The notes: a model not told the origin generated them from the letters alone. 64,000 nt of DNA from Phytobacter ursingii (GCA_901456055.1 CABDWT010000002.1:682001-746000); one strand, 5' to 3'; shown: positions 44,980 to 58,313, numbered from the stretch's first letter. Made by a program: numbers and translations.

Positions 44980-46062
44980 CTAGCTCTTACGCATCAGTAG
45001 CCAGAGGCTAATCAGGAAGAACGAGGTGCTCGGCAGCAACGCGCCAATAATTGGCGGAATGCCGTATACCAGCGTCAGTGGGCCAAAAATCTTGTCCAGT
45101 AAATAGAAAACAAAGCCGAAGCTGATCCCCGTCACCACGCGTACCCCCATTGGCACGCTACGCAACGGACCAAAGATAAACGACAGCGCCATCAGCATCA
45201 TCACCGCCACGGAAAGCGGCTGGAAAATTTTGCTCCACATCTGGAGCTGATAACGCCCGGCATCCTGACCGCTTGATTGCAGGTACTTCACGTAATTGTG
45301 CAGACCGCTAATCGACAGCGCATCGGGGTCCAGCGCCACCACGCCCAGTTTGTCCGGCGTGAGGTTGGTCTTCCAGGTACCGGTCAGCATCTGCGCGCCG
45401 GTCACTTGCTTCGGATCGGACAGGTTGGATTCATCCACCTGCGACAGCCGCCATATCTTAGTGTCTTTATCGAACTTCGCTAAAGCAGCATAGCGAACGG
45501 ACTGTAAACGGCGCTGATCGTTGAAGGCGTAAATACTCACGCCACCCAGTTCATCATCGCTTTTCACCCGCTCGATATAGACAAACGTCTGGCCATCTTT
45601 CGCCCACAACCCCTGCTGGGTAGAGAGCAGCGAACCGCCATACATTGACTGCGCGCGTTGGTTACGCGCCATTTGTTCGCCCTGCGGAGCCACCCATTCG
45701 CCAATCGCCATGGTTAACAACACCAGCGGGATGGCGGTTTTCATCACTGACAACGCCACCTGTAAACGAGTATAGCCCGACGCCTGCATGACCACCAATT
45801 CACTACGCTGAGCCAGCATCCCCAGCCCCAACAGTGCGCCAAGCAGCGCTGCCATCGGGAAGAAGATCTGAATATCTTTCGGCACGCTGAGGATGGTATA
45901 AAGCCCCGCCCCCATCGCGTCATAGCTGCCCTGCCCGGCCTTTTTCAACTGGTCGACAAATTTGATAATGCCGGAGAGCGACACCAGCATGAACAGCGTC
46001 ATCATGATGGTGGTAAAAATGGTTTTACCGATATAACGGTCAAGTACGCCAAACGCCTGCAT
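44980..46062 (-). CDS. lptG: LPS export ABC permease LptG
   Basis: A 360-residue YjgQ-family inner-membrane subunit of the LptB2FGC complex, which pulls lipopolysaccharide out of the inner membrane. Six membrane helices flank a large periplasmic jellyroll domain (about residues 130-260). Start at 46062 (MQAFGVLDRYIGKT) matches E. coli; its ATG overlaps the lptF stop by one base (TAATG), so the two are coupled. Confidence 0.95.
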   Translation of the reverse strand: MQAFGVLDRYIGKTIFTTIMMTLFMLVSLSGIIKFVDQLKKAGQGSYDAMGAGLYTILSVPKDIQIFFPMAALLGALLGLGMLAQRSELVVMQASGYTRLQVALSVMKTAIPLVLLTMAIGEWVAPQGEQMARNQRAQSMYGGSLLSTQQGLWAKDGQTFVYIERVKSDDELGGVSIYAFNDQRRLQSVRYAALAKFDKDTKIWRLSQVDESNLSDPKQVTGAQMLTGTWKTNLTPDKLGVVALDPDALSISGLHNYVKYLQSSGQDAGRYQLQMWSKIFQPLSVAVMMLMALSFIFGPLRSVPMGVRVVTGISFGFVFYLLDKIFGPLTLVYGIPPIIGALLPSTSFFLISLWLLMRKS

Positions 46063-47162
46063 TATACGGCTCCTCTGCCCATCACACGGGCGCGAATCCG
46101 ACGCATCGGTACCGTGTCCCACAAGTTCAGACCCATCGCCAATGCCAGGTACGCCAGGTTAACCGCCCACATCCAAATAAACGGATCGATTTTGCCTTTT
46201 GCGGCATTGGATCGCAGGGAAGTTTGTAGCAGGAAGAACACCAGATACAGCAGCATGGCCGGCAACATCGACAGCACGCGTCCCTGACGTGGGTTCACCA
46301 CGCTCAGCGGCACGACCATCAGCGCCATCATAAATACGGTGAATATGAGTGTCAGACGCCAGTGTAACTCCGCCCTGGCACGTGGGTTATCCGTTTTCCA
46401 CAGCGTATCAAACCCCATCTGCTCAGTATCGTCCGGGTCCAGCGTCACCGCCTGGTGGCCGATAATCGCCTGATAATCTTTGAAATCGGTGATGCGGAAA
46501 TCACGCAACAGCGCCGTACCTTCAAAGCGGGTGCCGGTGGTCAGGGTGACTATCTGCGAGCCGTCTTTGAGTTGCGAAAGATGACCGGAATCAGCCACCA
46601 CTACAGACGGGCGGGCATTGCCTTTCGTGCGAATCTGCGCCAGGAAGACATCGTGGAATTTGCTGCCTTCCACACTTTCGATAAACAGTACCGAGTTGCC
46701 GTCAGAGGCCGGCTGGAACTGCCCTTGCGCCAGTGCCGCCATGCCAGGGTTGGCTTTGGCATCGGCCAGCACCGATTCCTGATGGCGGGATGACCAGGGG
46801 CTGAGCCACATGACGTTAGCCGCCGCCAGTGCGCCAGTGAACAGCGCCAGAATCATCGCCGCTTTGACCAGTACAGCCCGGCTCAGGCCGCAGGCGTGCA
46901 TGACCGTAATTTCACTTTCGGTATAAAGTTTGCCCAGCGTCATGAGCAGACCGAGGAACAGACTGAGCGGCAGGATAAGTTGCGCCATCTCTGGCACACC
47001 GAGGCCCAGTAGCGAGAATACCAGGTTCGTGGGGATTTCGCCGTCGACCGCTGCGCCGAGGATCCTCACCAGTTTCTGACAGAAAAAGATCAGAAGCAGA
47101 ATGAAGAGAATCGCAAACTGGCTTTTTAGCGTCTCCCGCGCAAGATATCTTATGATTATCAC
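46062..47162 (-). CDS. lptF: LPS export ABC permease LptF
   Basis: A 366-residue YjgP-family partner of LptG, starting MIIIRYLARETLKSQ. Same layout: three helices, periplasmic beta-jellyroll, three helices. Transcribed divergently from pepA, as in E. coli. Essential in E. coli. Confidence 0.95.
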   Translation of the reverse strand: MIIIRYLARETLKSQFAILFILLLIFFCQKLVRILGAAVDGEIPTNLVFSLLGLGVPEMAQLILPLSLFLGLLMTLGKLYTESEITVMHACGLSRAVLVKAAMILALFTGALAAANVMWLSPWSSRHQESVLADAKANPGMAALAQGQFQPASDGNSVLFIESVEGSKFHDVFLAQIRTKGNARPSVVVADSGHLSQLKDGSQIVTLTTGTRFEGTALLRDFRITDFKDYQAIIGHQAVTLDPDDTEQMGFDTLWKTDNPRARAELHWRLTLIFTVFMMALMVVPLSVVNPRQGRVLSMLPAMLLYLVFFLLQTSLRSNAAKGKIDPFIWMWAVNLAYLALAMGLNLWDTVPMRRIRARVMGRGAV

Positions 47163-49067
<1,905 letters not shown>

Positions 49068-49204
49068 TTTTACTCCCTCTCCCTCAGGGAGAGGACCGGG
49101 GTGAGGGTGTTATGATCCGCCCTCACCCTAACCCTCTCCCGCTGGGAGAGGGGATCTGTTCCCTGCTCTCTGGGGATGTAATCCACCACAAGAAGCCCCA
49201 TATC

Positions 49205-49648
49205 ATGAAGAACGCCACGTTTTATCTTCTGGACAATGAAACCACCGTCGACGGCCTGAGCGCCGTGGAACAACTGGTGTGTGAGATTGCCGCAGAACGT
49301 TGGCGCAATGGCAAACGCGTGCTGATTGCCTGCGAAGACGAGCAGCAGGCGCTGCGGCTCGATGAAGCGCTGTGGGCACGGCCGCCGGAGAGTTTTGTAC
49401 CGCACAACCTCGCCGGTGAAGGCCCCAGAGGCGGTGCGCCTGTCGAGATTGCCTGGCCGCAAAAGCGCAACGGTAACCCGCGCGATATTCTCATCAGTTT
49501 GCGGACAAACTTTGCAGATTTTGCCACCGCTTTCACAGAAGTGATAGACTTCGTTCCTTACGAAGATTCTTTGAAACAACTGGCTCGCGAACGCTATAAA
49601 GCCTATCGCATGGCTGGTTTCAACCTGAACACGGCAACCTGGAAATAA
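49205..49648 (+). CDS. holC: DNA polymerase III chi subunit
   Basis: A 147-residue subunit ([22 protein letters not shown]) that links the clamp loader to single-strand binding protein. Start at 49205 gives the E. coli length; the longer frame upstream runs through a CCCTCTCCC hairpin repeat. Its TAA overlaps the valS ATG by one base. Confidence 0.95.
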   Translation: MKNATFYLLDNETTVDGLSAVEQLVCEIAAERWRNGKRVLIACEDEQQALRLDEALWARPPESFVPHNLAGEGPRGGAPVEIAWPQKRNGNPRDILISLRTNFADFATAFTEVIDFVPYEDSLKQLARERYKAYRMAGFNLNTATWK

Positions 49649-52503
49649 TGGAAAAGACATACAACCCCCAAGAGATCGAACAGCCGCTTTACGAGCATTG
49701 GGAAAAGCAGGGCTACTTCAAACCGAATGGCGATGAAAGCCAGGAAAGCTTCTGCATCATGATCCCTCCGCCGAACGTCACCGGCAGTTTGCACATGGGT
49801 CACGCCTTCCAGCAGACCATCATGGATACCATGATTCGCTACCAGCGTATGCAGGGCAAAAACACCCTGTGGCAGGCAGGTACCGACCACGCGGGTATCG
49901 CAACCCAGATGGTGGTTGAGCGTAAGATTGCCGCCGAAGAAGGTAAAACCCGCCACGATTATGGCCGCGACGCCTTTATCGACAAAATCTGGCAGTGGAA
50001 AGCAGAATCCGGCGGCACTATTACTCGTCAGATGCGCCGTCTGGGCAACTCCGTGGACTGGGAGCGCGAACGCTTCACCATGGACGAAGGGCTCTCCAAT
50101 GCTGTGAAAGAAGTGTTCGTACGTCTGTACAAAGAAGACCTGATTTACCGTGGTAAGCGCCTGGTGAACTGGGACCCGAAACTGCGCACCGCGATTTCCG
50201 ACCTCGAAGTGGAAAACCGCGAGTCCAAAGGGTCCATGTGGCATATTCGCTACCCTCTGGCTGACGGCGCAAAAACCGCCGACGGCAAAGATTATCTGGT
50301 GGTCGCTACAACCCGTCCGGAAACCCTGCTGGGCGATACCGGCGTGGCGGTTAACCCAGAAGACCCGCGTTATAAAGATTTGATTGGCAAATATGTGGTT
50401 CTGCCGCTCGTAAATCGCCGTATTCCGATCGTGGGCGATGAACACGCCGACATGGAAAAAGGCACCGGCTGCGTGAAAATCACCCCGGCGCACGACTTCA
50501 ACGACTACGAAGTCGGGAAACGTCACGCCCTGCCGATGATCAATATCCTGACCTTTGACGGCGACATCCGCGAAACCGCGGAAGTGTACGACACCAAAGG
50601 CAACGAATCTGACGTCTACTCCAATGAAATCCCGGCGGAATTCCAGAAACTGGAACGCTTTGCTGCCCGTAAAGCCGTGGTTGCCGCGGTTGACGCGCTG
50701 GGTCTGCTCGAAGAGATCAAACCGCACGATCTGACCGTACCGTACGGCGACCGTGGCGGCGTGGTTATTGAGCCAATGCTGACCGACCAGTGGTACGTGC
50801 GTGCCGACGTCCTGGCGAAACCGGCAGTTGAAGCGGTTGAGAACGGTAGCATTCAGTTCGTGCCGAAGCAGTACGAAAACATGTACTTCTCCTGGATGCG
50901 CGATATTCAGGACTGGTGTATCTCCCGTCAGCTGTGGTGGGGCCACCGCATCCCGGCATGGTATGACAACAGCGGCAACGTCTACGTTGGCCGTAACGAA
51001 GCCGAAGTGCGCAAGGAAAATAACCTAGGCGCTGACGTTGCCCTGCGCCAGGACGAAGACGTACTGGACACCTGGTTCTCCTCTGCCCTGTGGACGTTCT
51101 CTACCCTCGGCTGGCCGGAAAACACCGATGCCCTGCGTCAGTTCCACCCAAGTACGGTGATGGTCTCTGGCTTCGACATCATCTTCTTCTGGATTGCCCG
51201 CATGATCATGATGACCATGCACTTCATCAAAGATGAAAATGGTAAGCCGCAGGTGCCGTTCCATACCGTCTACATGACCGGTCTGATTCGTGATGACGAA
51301 GGCCAGAAAATGTCCAAGTCCAAGGGTAACGTTATTGACCCGCTGGATATGGTGGACGGTATCTCCCTGGCGGATCTGCTGGAGAAACGTACCGGCAACA
51401 TGATGCAGCCTCAGCTGGCGGAAAAAATCCGTAAGCGTACCGAGAAACAGTTCCCTAATGGCATTGAGCCGCACGGCACCGATGCCCTGCGCTTCACCCT
51501 GGCTGCGCTGGCGTCGACCGGTCGCGACATCAACTGGGACATGAAGCGTCTGGAAGGTTACCGCAACTTCTGTAACAAGCTGTGGAACGCCAGCCGTTTC
51601 GTGCTGATGAATACCGAAGACCAGGATTGCGGCTTTAACGGCGGCGATATGGTGCTTTCCCTCGCCGATCGCTGGATCCTGGCGGAATTCAACCAGACCG
51701 TGAAAGCATACCGTGAAGCGCTGGATAACTTCCGCTTCGATATCGCCGCGGGCATCCTGTATGAATTCACCTGGAACCAGTTCTGCGACTGGTATCTGGA
51801 GCTGACCAAGCCAGTGATGAGCGGCGGTTCTGAGGCGGAGCTGCGCGGCACGCGTAACACGCTGGTGAACGTGCTGGAAGCGTTGCTGCGTCTGGCGCAC
51901 CCGATCATTCCGTTTATCACTGAAACCATCTGGCAGCGCGTGAAAGTGCTGAAAGGCATTACCGCTGATACCATCATGCTGCAGCCGATCCCGCAGTACG
52001 ATGCCGCTCAGGTGGATGAGGCCGCGCTGGCTGACACCGAATGGCTGAAACAGGCTATCGTAGCGGTACGTAATATCCGTGCCGAAATGAACATCTCCCC
52101 GGGTAAACCACTGGAGCTGCTGCTGCGTGGTTGCAGTAAAGATGCGGAGCGTCGTGTGAACGATAACCGCAGCTTCCTGCTGAATCTGGCGCGTCTGGAA
52201 AGCATTACGGTTCTGCCAGCCGATGATAAAGGTCCGGTTTCCGTGACCAAAATTATCGATGGCGCAGAGCTGCTGATCCCGATGGCGGGTCTGATTAACA
52301 AAGAAGACGAGCTGGCGCGTCTGGCGAAAGAAGTGGCGAAGATCGACGCGGAAATTGGTCGTATCGAAAGCAAACTGTCCAACGAAGGTTTTGTGGCACG
52401 CGCACCGGAAGCGGTGATTGCCAAAGAGCGTGAGAAACTGGACGGCTATGCAGAGGCCAAAACCAAGCTGATTGAGCAGCAAGCGGTTATTAGCGCACTG
52501 TAA
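49648..52503 (+). CDS. valS: Valyl-tRNA synthetase
   Basis: A 951-residue class I synthetase, length as in E. coli. HIGH-type motif in GSLHMGHAF near residue 45, KMSKS motif in [11 protein letters not shown] near residue 555, an editing domain between, and a C-terminal coiled coil ([24 protein letters not shown]). Co-transcribed with holC. Confidence 0.97.
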   Translation: MEKTYNPQEIEQPLYEHWEKQGYFKPNGDESQESFCIMIPPPNVTGSLHMGHAFQQTIMDTMIRYQRMQGKNTLWQAGTDHAGIATQMVVERKIAAEEGKTRHDYGRDAFIDKIWQWKAESGGTITRQMRRLGNSVDWERERFTMDEGLSNAVKEVFVRLYKEDLIYRGKRLVNWDPKLRTAISDLEVENRESKGSMWHIRYPLADGAKTADGKDYLVVATTRPETLLGDTGVAVNPEDPRYKDLIGKYVVLPLVNRRIPIVGDEHADMEKGTGCVKITPAHDFNDYEVGKRHALPMINILTFDGDIRETAEVYDTKGNESDVYSNEIPAEFQKLERFAARKAVVAAVDALGLLEEIKPHDLTVPYGDRGGVVIEPMLTDQWYVRADVLAKPAVEAVENGSIQFVPKQYENMYFSWMRDIQDWCISRQLWWGHRIPAWYDNSGNVYVGRNEAEVRKENNLGADVALRQDEDVLDTWFSSALWTFSTLGWPENTDALRQFHPSTVMVSGFDIIFFWIARMIMMTMHFIKDENGKPQVPFHTVYMTGLIRDDEGQKMSKSKGNVIDPLDMVDGISLADLLEKRTGNMMQPQLAEKIRKRTEKQFPNGIEPHGTDALRFTLAALASTGRDINWDMKRLEGYRNFCNKLWNASRFVLMNTEDQDCGFNGGDMVLSLADRWILAEFNQTVKAYREALDNFRFDIAAGILYEFTWNQFCDWYLELTKPVMSGGSEAELRGTRNTLVNVLEALLRLAHPIIPFITETIWQRVKVLKGITADTIMLQPIPQYDAAQVDEAALADTEWLKQAIVAVRNIRAEMNISPGKPLELLLRGCSKDAERRVNDNRSFLLNLARLESITVLPADDKGPVSVTKIIDGAELLIPMAGLINKEDELARLAKEVAKIDAEIGRIESKLSNEGFVARAPEAVIAKEREKLDGYAEAKTKLIEQQAVISAL

Positions 52504-52514
52504 TCGCAACAGCT

Positions 52515-52692
52515 GTAGCCCCGGTAAGCGTCAGCGCCACCGGGGATTATCCCGGATGCGGCTGCGCCTGATCCGGGCTACAGTTCTGGTAGCCCGGGTA
52601 AGTGTAAGCGCACCCGGGACTTGCCGGATGCGGCGTAAACGCCTGCTCCGGGCTACGGTTCTGGTAGCCCGGGTAAGCGCAGCGCACCCGGG
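52515..52692. repeat. REP array between valS and yjgN
   Basis: At least four alternating REP-like units (GTAGCCCCGGTAAGCG, CCGGATGCGG...CCGGGCTAC, GTAGCCCGGGTAAG) fill the gap between the convergent valS and yjgN genes. Confidence 0.8.
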
Positions 52693-52700
52693 AACCCTCC

Positions 52701-53903
52701 TTAGAATACCGCCGGGAAGAACGACAGCCCGCGCGCCAGCAGATTTGCCGGATCTTTCGCTGGTTGCTGACCGTGATTTTCCAGCGTCAGATTCTGCAAC
52801 TCACCATGAACATGGGTATTTTCCAGCACATAGCGAGTAAAGCGGACTTTGGCCCACGGATACGCCAGGAACAAGGTGATCATGCACACCAGCGTATTGG
52901 TAATCGACAGCCACAGTACACGTCCAAGCGTCACGGTAGAGGAGAAGCGAATGTGTCCTGCTAATGTAATTTGCCCGTAAACGTAATTACGCATTTTCAC
53001 GAAGGCATACATAAAGCAGACAATGATCCCGAACAGATAAATCACATACGCCAGCGCCATCTTGCCGTAGAAAGGCCCGGCTAACACCGCCAGTTGTTCA
53101 GGGCTATCGCCCACCACCTGGGAATATTGCATCAGCGTAAAGAAGGCCGGCACGATGATAAACAGCGACAGTGCCAGGAACGGGAACAGCAGCAACATAG
53201 AGCAGAGCGCAATCCAGATACACTTCTTAATGGAATAGGTCGCGGCAAATTTCTGCGTGCCGTACTGTAGGTTATTCACCAGCATGCCATACCACTGAGC
53301 GGTGTAGACCCCCTGCATGATGGCGGAACCCAACAGCAACGCCAGCGTGCCAATACCTATTCCCACAATAATCGCCGTATAGGAACCCATGCTGAGGGTG
53401 CTGGACATAAACAGCGAAAACACCACCACTGAGACAGTCATAATTAACAACGGGCAGCCCAGCATCACCCACCAGGCGCGCAGCGGGCTGGCGTAAAAGC
53501 TAAAGCGTACATTATTAATCTCCGTCATCAGGAATTGATAACGCAGCCCCTGTGTCACCAACCATGGAAAAAACAGTAAAAACAGCCCTATCATACAAAG
53601 GGATAACACAACGTTATTATGCGCCATGTTAACCAGAAAGATGATATACAGCACCATGATGCACAGCCAGCCAACAAATACTGAGCGGCCGGTGGCGTGA
53701 TAAGAAAAACGCGCCCCCTGCAGATCGGTATTCTCATAAAAATAACGGCGGGCACGCACCAGCGCCCAGGGCAGAAACAACCCAAAGGTGACAATGGTGA
53801 GTAAGACGTTGACCAGCCAGATCCAGAAATATCCCTCGCCACTTCCCTGAAACACAAAATTCCGGGAAGGCGACGCCGCAGCACCACCATTTTCGAAAGT
53901 CAT
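52701..53903 (-). CDS. yjgN: DUF898 membrane protein YjgN
   Basis: A 400-residue inner-membrane protein with about ten helices, family DUF898. The N-terminal region FVFQGSGEGYFWIWLVNVLLTIVTFGLFLPWALVRARRYFYENT is repeated in related form near the end (ITLFLAYPWAKVRFTRYVLENTHVHGE). AAGGATTG precedes the ATG. A second, broken copy follows at 54111. Function unknown. Confidence 0.88.
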   Translation of the reverse strand: MTFENGGAAASPSRNFVFQGSGEGYFWIWLVNVLLTIVTFGLFLPWALVRARRYFYENTDLQGARFSYHATGRSVFVGWLCIMVLYIIFLVNMAHNNVVLSLCMIGLFLLFFPWLVTQGLRYQFLMTEINNVRFSFYASPLRAWWVMLGCPLLIMTVSVVVFSLFMSSTLSMGSYTAIIVGIGIGTLALLLGSAIMQGVYTAQWYGMLVNNLQYGTQKFAATYSIKKCIWIALCSMLLLFPFLALSLFIIVPAFFTLMQYSQVVGDSPEQLAVLAGPFYGKMALAYVIYLFGIIVCFMYAFVKMRNYVYGQITLAGHIRFSSTVTLGRVLWLSITNTLVCMITLFLAYPWAKVRFTRYVLENTHVHGELQNLTLENHGQQPAKDPANLLARGLSFFPAVF

Positions 53904-54080
53904 AACAATCCTTATCGTAAATCAGAACAACATCAATTAAGCCATAGAAATATTGCGGTATTTTTATTTCCGTTATTAAGTTTAGTAAACTTTGTACTAA
54001 AAATGTAGCGCCCAATATTACTGGTCTTGTCAGCGAAAGAGAGTGATGGTATGGCAGGGAAACGGCGATAAGCGCAAATA

Positions 54081-54104
54081 AAGGCCGAAGCAGGCTCCGG
54101 CCTT
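54081..54104 (-). terminator. Terminator downstream of second yjgN
   Basis: AAGGCCG/CGGCCTT stem; on the minus strand the tail is TATTTG. It lies a few bases after the stop at 54111. Confidence 0.65.
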
Positions 54105-54110
54105 TTGGTT

Positions 54111-55301
54111 TTATATGAAAGGAACCACCGGCAGCACCCCGCGCGAAATCAGGGCGAGAAAGCCTTTTTCAACCTGCTCGTCATGATCTGTCAGCGCAAC
54201 GTCGTCCAGGTTCCCTTCCACATGGGAATGAGTGGCCTGATAACGGATAAAGCGCATTTTCATCCACGGATAAGCAATGCCGAGCGTAATAACGGAAACA
54301 GCGATCACCTGCAGCAGTTGCACCACAACACCATGAAATGTCAGCGTGGAAGCAAAACGAATACGCCCATCCGCCAGCGTCAGGCCATTCACAAAGTGAT
54401 TGCGAAAAGCCTGCCAGATATAGGCCGATGACAGCAAAATGGCGCCAATATAGAGCAGATAGCACAGCAGGATTTGCCCCGGAAACCCTGACAGCCCCTC
54501 ATCCCCCGAACCGTTAATCACACGCAGCATCGCCATACTGCTGTAGGACGTCGAAAGTAAGTAAAACATCAGCCCCAGAAACGGAACCAGAATACAGAAA
54601 GAAAACAGACAGGCTTTAATGCAATATGTCGTACTGACGCGAATATCGAATTTATGCACGCCGAATTGTCCGCCTTTTCCGGTCAGGGCGAGCCATTTGG
54701 CATAGACATAGCCATTGATGACACTCATCCCCACAATACCGATAAGCGCCAGAATAATAATTTTCACCAGTAAACCATCAAAATTATAACCGCTGAACAT
54801 CATATTTCCGATACCAAAGATAATCATGCACAGTAAAATAAGCAGCAATGTGGGCAGCCCCATCATTATCCACCATGCATTTTTCATTGCGCAATGAAAG
54901 GCAAAACGGACGTTATTTAACGTGGTCATTAGCGCATTGTATTGCAGGCTTTTCACCATAAAGAAAGGCATAACCAGCATCAGTAAAAAGATCACCAGCG
55001 AACCTAAGAATGGATGAAGAAGTTCGGCCACAAGGATGAGGATAAAAAGGAATATCGACATCAGCAGCCAACTCAAAAACAGCGCTCCGCCCCTGGCATG
55101 ATAGCCAAAACGCGCACCATTTAACTCCATGTTTTCGTATACGTAGCGCCGGGAGCGTACCATAGCCTAGGGGACATAAACCCCTAATGTAATAACACTC
55201 AGTAGAACATTAACCAGAGAAATAAGAAAATAATCCAGACCTTTGCCATGAAATATAAATGTGCGCCGCGTTTTATTCGTATAACGGATATCACCGTTCA
55301 T
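54111..55301 (-). pseudogene. Second yjgN copy with in-frame amber codon
   Basis: From ATG 55301 (MNGDIRYTNKTRRTFIFHG) the frame reads to a TAG at 55167-55169 and then continues without other breaks to the stop at 54111. The TAG stands at codon 45 in GVYVP-stop-AMVRSRRY. The intact copy has FLPWALVRARRY here, so a TGG Trp codon has become TAG by one base. The rest (350 residues from the Met two codons later) keeps the DUF898 layout. Without suppression or restart, the product loses its first helix. A sequencing error cannot be excluded. Confidence 0.8.
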
Positions 55302-55478
55302 AACTGCATCATCCTTAAATATAAGCATTGATTTGATAAATAATGATTATCACTTCCGTGAAGCGCGCAACATAACGTATCTCTTTAACGATCACACCAC
55401 AATTAAACGACTTGCAGCCACTTTCAGAGAGTGATATTAAATACGCGTATAAATACATATGTTTTATTGAGTGAGTCT

Positions 55479-55982
55479 ATGAATGTTGTGGCCAAGCAGA
55501 GCGTGACATTACGCCGGATAACGGCCGGAGATAATGCCGCGATTGCCTCCGTTATTCGTCAGGTTTCTGCCGAATACGGCCTTACCGCCGATAAAGGTTA
55601 TACCGTAGCGGACCCCAACCTGGACGAGTTGTATCAGCTCTACAGCCAGCCGGGGCACGCCTATTGGGTGGTGGAGCAGGATGGCAGAGTGGTAGGCGGC
55701 GGCGGTGTCGCCCCTCTGAAATGTAGTGAGCCGGATATCTGCGAACTGCAAAAGATGTATTTCCTGCCTGCTGCACGCGGTCAGGGGCTGGCGAAGAAAC
55801 TGGCGCTGCTGGCTCTTGAACACGCCCGCACCCAGGGCTTCAGCCGTTGTTACCTGGAAACGACCGCATTCTTAAAAGAGGCGATTGGCCTGTATGAACA
55901 TCTCGGATTTAGCCATATCAGCGGGCCGCTGGGCTGTACCGGGCATGTGGATTGCGAAGTACGAATGCTGAAAACACTGTAA
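55479..55982 (+). CDS. yjgM: GNAT acetyltransferase YjgM
   Basis: A 167-residue GNAT-family enzyme, as long as E. coli YjgM, with acetyl-CoA loop [13 protein letters not shown] and [18 protein letters not shown]. Start at 55479 (MNVVAKQS) fits the family; the frame is open further upstream. Substrate not known with certainty. Confidence 0.9.
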   Translation: MNVVAKQSVTLRRITAGDNAAIASVIRQVSAEYGLTADKGYTVADPNLDELYQLYSQPGHAYWVVEQDGRVVGGGGVAPLKCSEPDICELQKMYFLPAARGQGLAKKLALLALEHARTQGFSRCYLETTAFLKEAIGLYEHLGFSHISGPLGCTGHVDCEVRMLKTL

Positions 55983-55988
55983 TTTTTC

Positions 55989-56021
55989 CCGGTCCTTTCC
56001 TTTTCTACTGGAAAGGACCGG
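55989..56021. terminator. Bidirectional terminator between yjgM and the next gene
   Basis: Perfect 12-bp stem CCGGTCCTTTCC/GGAAAGGACCGG with 9-base loop between convergent genes. TTTTT lies on the minus-strand exit side as AAAAA on plus, and pyrimidines on the other. Confidence 0.75.
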
Positions 56022-56031
56022 AACCTCTTCT

Positions 56032-56859
56032 TTACTGATTTTCCGGCGCCATAATCAGACGAATCATTCCCGCCGCCTGATCCTGCGGCAACGTCAACAC
56101 GTTACTCCACAAGTCCTGCACCATGTCGCAGGTAACTTTCTCTTTGCCGACGCCTTTGCGCGGGTCCGGCATGATCTCAATATCCTGACCGTATTTCTTG
56201 ACCAGCGCCGCAATAATTGGCTGCAGATGCTGCTGTGCGTCCTGCCGTTCTTTATCTGTCACCGTATGTCGGTTGACGCCGTAGGCAGCGCGCATCATCG
56301 CGGCATCAATATTCATGCGTTTCATCAGGAAATCACCCGGCAATATTTTCGCCGGATTGATTCCCCCTTTCACCCCCGGGAACAGGAAACGGAAGCAATT
56401 ATCATCACTGACTTTCTGAATGGCCGCGGTTTGCTCCATATTGATCTGCATATAAGCGATCACGTTTTCATCAGGGGCATTTTGTAAACGCGTCATCTGC
56501 ACCCCAATGATCTGTGGTTGTATATAATCAATAATCTGCTGAGGGGTTTTTCCCTCTTTTTCCATATTCTTCGCCGTAGTGCGAATGGTTTCCAGCAACT
56601 GAGGTTCTTGCTCACGCAAGACCTGGTAGGTCGGCATGCTGCTTATCGCACGGAACGCCACGTCCATTTGCGATTCACCGCTATTTTGCAGCCAGGGCGC
56701 AATATACTGCCGATAGCTAACGTTCCAGACCAGAATCGCCACCGCGATAATGACCGCCGAGGTAATACCGCCGATTTTCCCTTTCCGGCGCAGATACTGA
56801 GTTAGTGCTGCCGCCAGACCGGCGACCAGAGCGGAGAGTAAAACAGACGTCCAGTTCAT
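56032..56859 (-). CDS. Uncharacterised membrane-anchored protein
   Basis: A 275-residue protein with two N-terminal membrane helices (VLLSALVAGLAAAL and ITSAVIIAVAILVWNV) and a soluble, mostly helical part of about 220 residues, probably periplasmic. The soluble part contains RQYIAPWL, DNCFRFLFPGVKGGINP with a lone Cys, and VTCDMVQDLW with a second. No family recognised. Found between yjgM and miaE, both core genes. Confidence 0.7.
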   Translation of the reverse strand: MNWTSVLLSALVAGLAAALTQYLRRKGKIGGITSAVIIAVAILVWNVSYRQYIAPWLQNSGESQMDVAFRAISSMPTYQVLREQEPQLLETIRTTAKNMEKEGKTPQQIIDYIQPQIIGVQMTRLQNAPDENVIAYMQINMEQTAAIQKVSDDNCFRFLFPGVKGGINPAKILPGDFLMKRMNIDAAMMRAAYGVNRHTVTDKERQDAQQHLQPIIAALVKKYGQDIEIMPDPRKGVGKEKVTCDMVQDLWSNVLTLPQDQAAGMIRLIMAPENQ

Positions 56860-56950
56860 TTCAGGTTCCTTGTAACCACTGTGCTGATTGTTGTACCAGC
56901 CCGGCGGGGATTGTCACCTGACGGGCGAAATAACTACTGATTCTGGCAGG

Positions 56951-57709
56951 TCAGCCCGGCACGCCGCTGTGAAAACGAAACTCCGGATCCGGTGAAGTAA
57001 TCAGTTCGGCTTCGAGCTCACCGAAATAGCGAACTCGTGGTGCGATATCCGTTTCCGAGACCTGCTGTGCCAGCGCAAGATAATCCTGGTAGTGGCGGGC
57101 TTCGGAACGCAGCAATGACAGATAGAATTTTTGTAAATCCTCTTCCAGATACGGTGCCAGCGCGGCAAAACGTTCGCAGGATCGCGCTTCGATATAAGCA
57201 CCGCAAATCAGCTTGTCGATAAGCGTGAGCGGCTCATGGGTACGCACGCCTTTGAGCATCCCTTTCGCATAGCGACTGGCCGTGATCTTCACATACGGGA
57301 TGTTCCTGACAAGCATGGCTTCGCGCACCTGCCAGAAATGATGCAGCTCTTCTTTGATAAGCAGCACCATACTGTCGATGAGCGCCCTGCCCCATGGGTC
57401 ATCCGCTTTTGGCATCGCGCCTTTAGCAATCTGCTTGTGCAGCGCCACAAAGTCCGGTTCCGGCCCTTCACGAAAGGTGAAGGCTTCATAGGGTTTCAGC
57501 CATTCAAGCAGCGTATCGGCCCCGCTTTTATCTGCCACATATTTACGCACCAGCAGCATAGCGGTTTGCGCGGCTTTCAATTCGCAGACCATATGATCGG
57601 TGAGCAACAGCGGAAGATTTTGCGGGTCGCGGGCTTTATCTATCCAGGTCTGAGGTGTTGGGCAATGCAGAAAATGTAAAACCGGGGAGAGTATTTGCGG
57701 GTAATCCAT
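56951..57709 (-). CDS. miaE: tRNA 2-methylthio-N6-isopentenyladenosine-37 hydroxylase MiaE
   Basis: A 252-residue non-haem di-iron enzyme that hydroxylates ms2i6A37 in tRNA. Ligand-bearing helices show KEELHHFWQV and SEARHYQDYL, with DHMVCELKAAQTA. Start at 57709 (MDYPQILSPV) after AAGGAAC. The gene is present in Salmonella but absent from E. coli K-12. Confidence 0.93.
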   Translation of the reverse strand: MDYPQILSPVLHFLHCPTPQTWIDKARDPQNLPLLLTDHMVCELKAAQTAMLLVRKYVADKSGADTLLEWLKPYEAFTFREGPEPDFVALHKQIAKGAMPKADDPWGRALIDSMVLLIKEELHHFWQVREAMLVRNIPYVKITASRYAKGMLKGVRTHEPLTLIDKLICGAYIEARSCERFAALAPYLEEDLQKFYLSLLRSEARHYQDYLALAQQVSETDIAPRVRYFGELEAELITSPDPEFRFHSGVPG

Positions 57710-57756
57710 GGCTGTTCCTTGCACTGCGGCAGCCGTAGCCGCCGCATAGGGAAGAC

Positions 57757-58179
57757 TTAGTGGCGTACGCCGTTGTCGTCTTCATCCTCGTAGTCGTCTT
57801 CTTCGCCGTCTTCGTCTTCACCGTTCGGGTCTTCGTAGTAGGTGCCCCAACCGTCATACTCGACGTCAAATTTCTCAGCCAGGTTAATCAGCTGTTCAAC
57901 TTGTGCGTCAATCAGCTCGGCATTCAGCGCGGATTCGCTCAGGATGTCGCAGCAAATTACCACTTCACCCTCTTCCAGCTCCAGCTCTTCCGGCTCGGTC
58001 ACTTCATAACCCAGTTTGAACGCTTCAACGGCCACTTTTTCCAGTGTCTCGAAGTCATCTGCCGACAGGTGATGCTCAATGGTGTAGAGCGCATCAGGAT
58101 CGCTGCCATCTTCCAGCAATTCTTCAATAATCAGACGCGTCTCTTCGCGCTGTTCTTCCAGGTGTTCCGGGTTCGCCAT
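57757..58179 (-). CDS. rraB: Ribonuclease E inhibitor RraB
   Basis: A 140-residue acidic protein ([38 protein letters not shown]) that binds RNase E and changes degradosome makeup. Strongly acidic tail ([17 protein letters not shown]). Divergent from argI, and 47 bp upstream of miaE, with which it may share a transcript. Confidence 0.95.
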   Translation of the reverse strand: MANPEHLEEQREETRLIIEELLEDGSDPDALYTIEHHLSADDFETLEKVAVEAFKLGYEVTEPEELELEEGEVVICCDILSESALNAELIDAQVEQLINLAEKFDVEYDGWGTYYEDPNGEDEDGEEDDYEDEDDNGVRH

Positions 58180-58274
58180 GGCTCATTCCTCATAATGTGG
58201 CAGATAGAGATATTGTCACATACCGTTGGCAATGCCTCCACTCCTGGCGGAAAAGATTTATTCATTTGGCTTGC

Positions 58275-58313
58275 AAATGAATATTCATACATATAAATTG
58301 AATTTTAATTCAA
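58275..58313. promoter_or_regulatory. Tandem ARG boxes (ArgR operator) of argI
   Basis: Two 18-bp ARG-box-like palindromes, AAATGAATATTCATACAT (58275-58292) and AATTGAATTTTAATTCAA (58296-58313), separated by 3 bp, as in enteric arg operators. They lie 30-65 bp before argI and would bind the ArgR hexamer when arginine is present. Confidence 0.85.
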
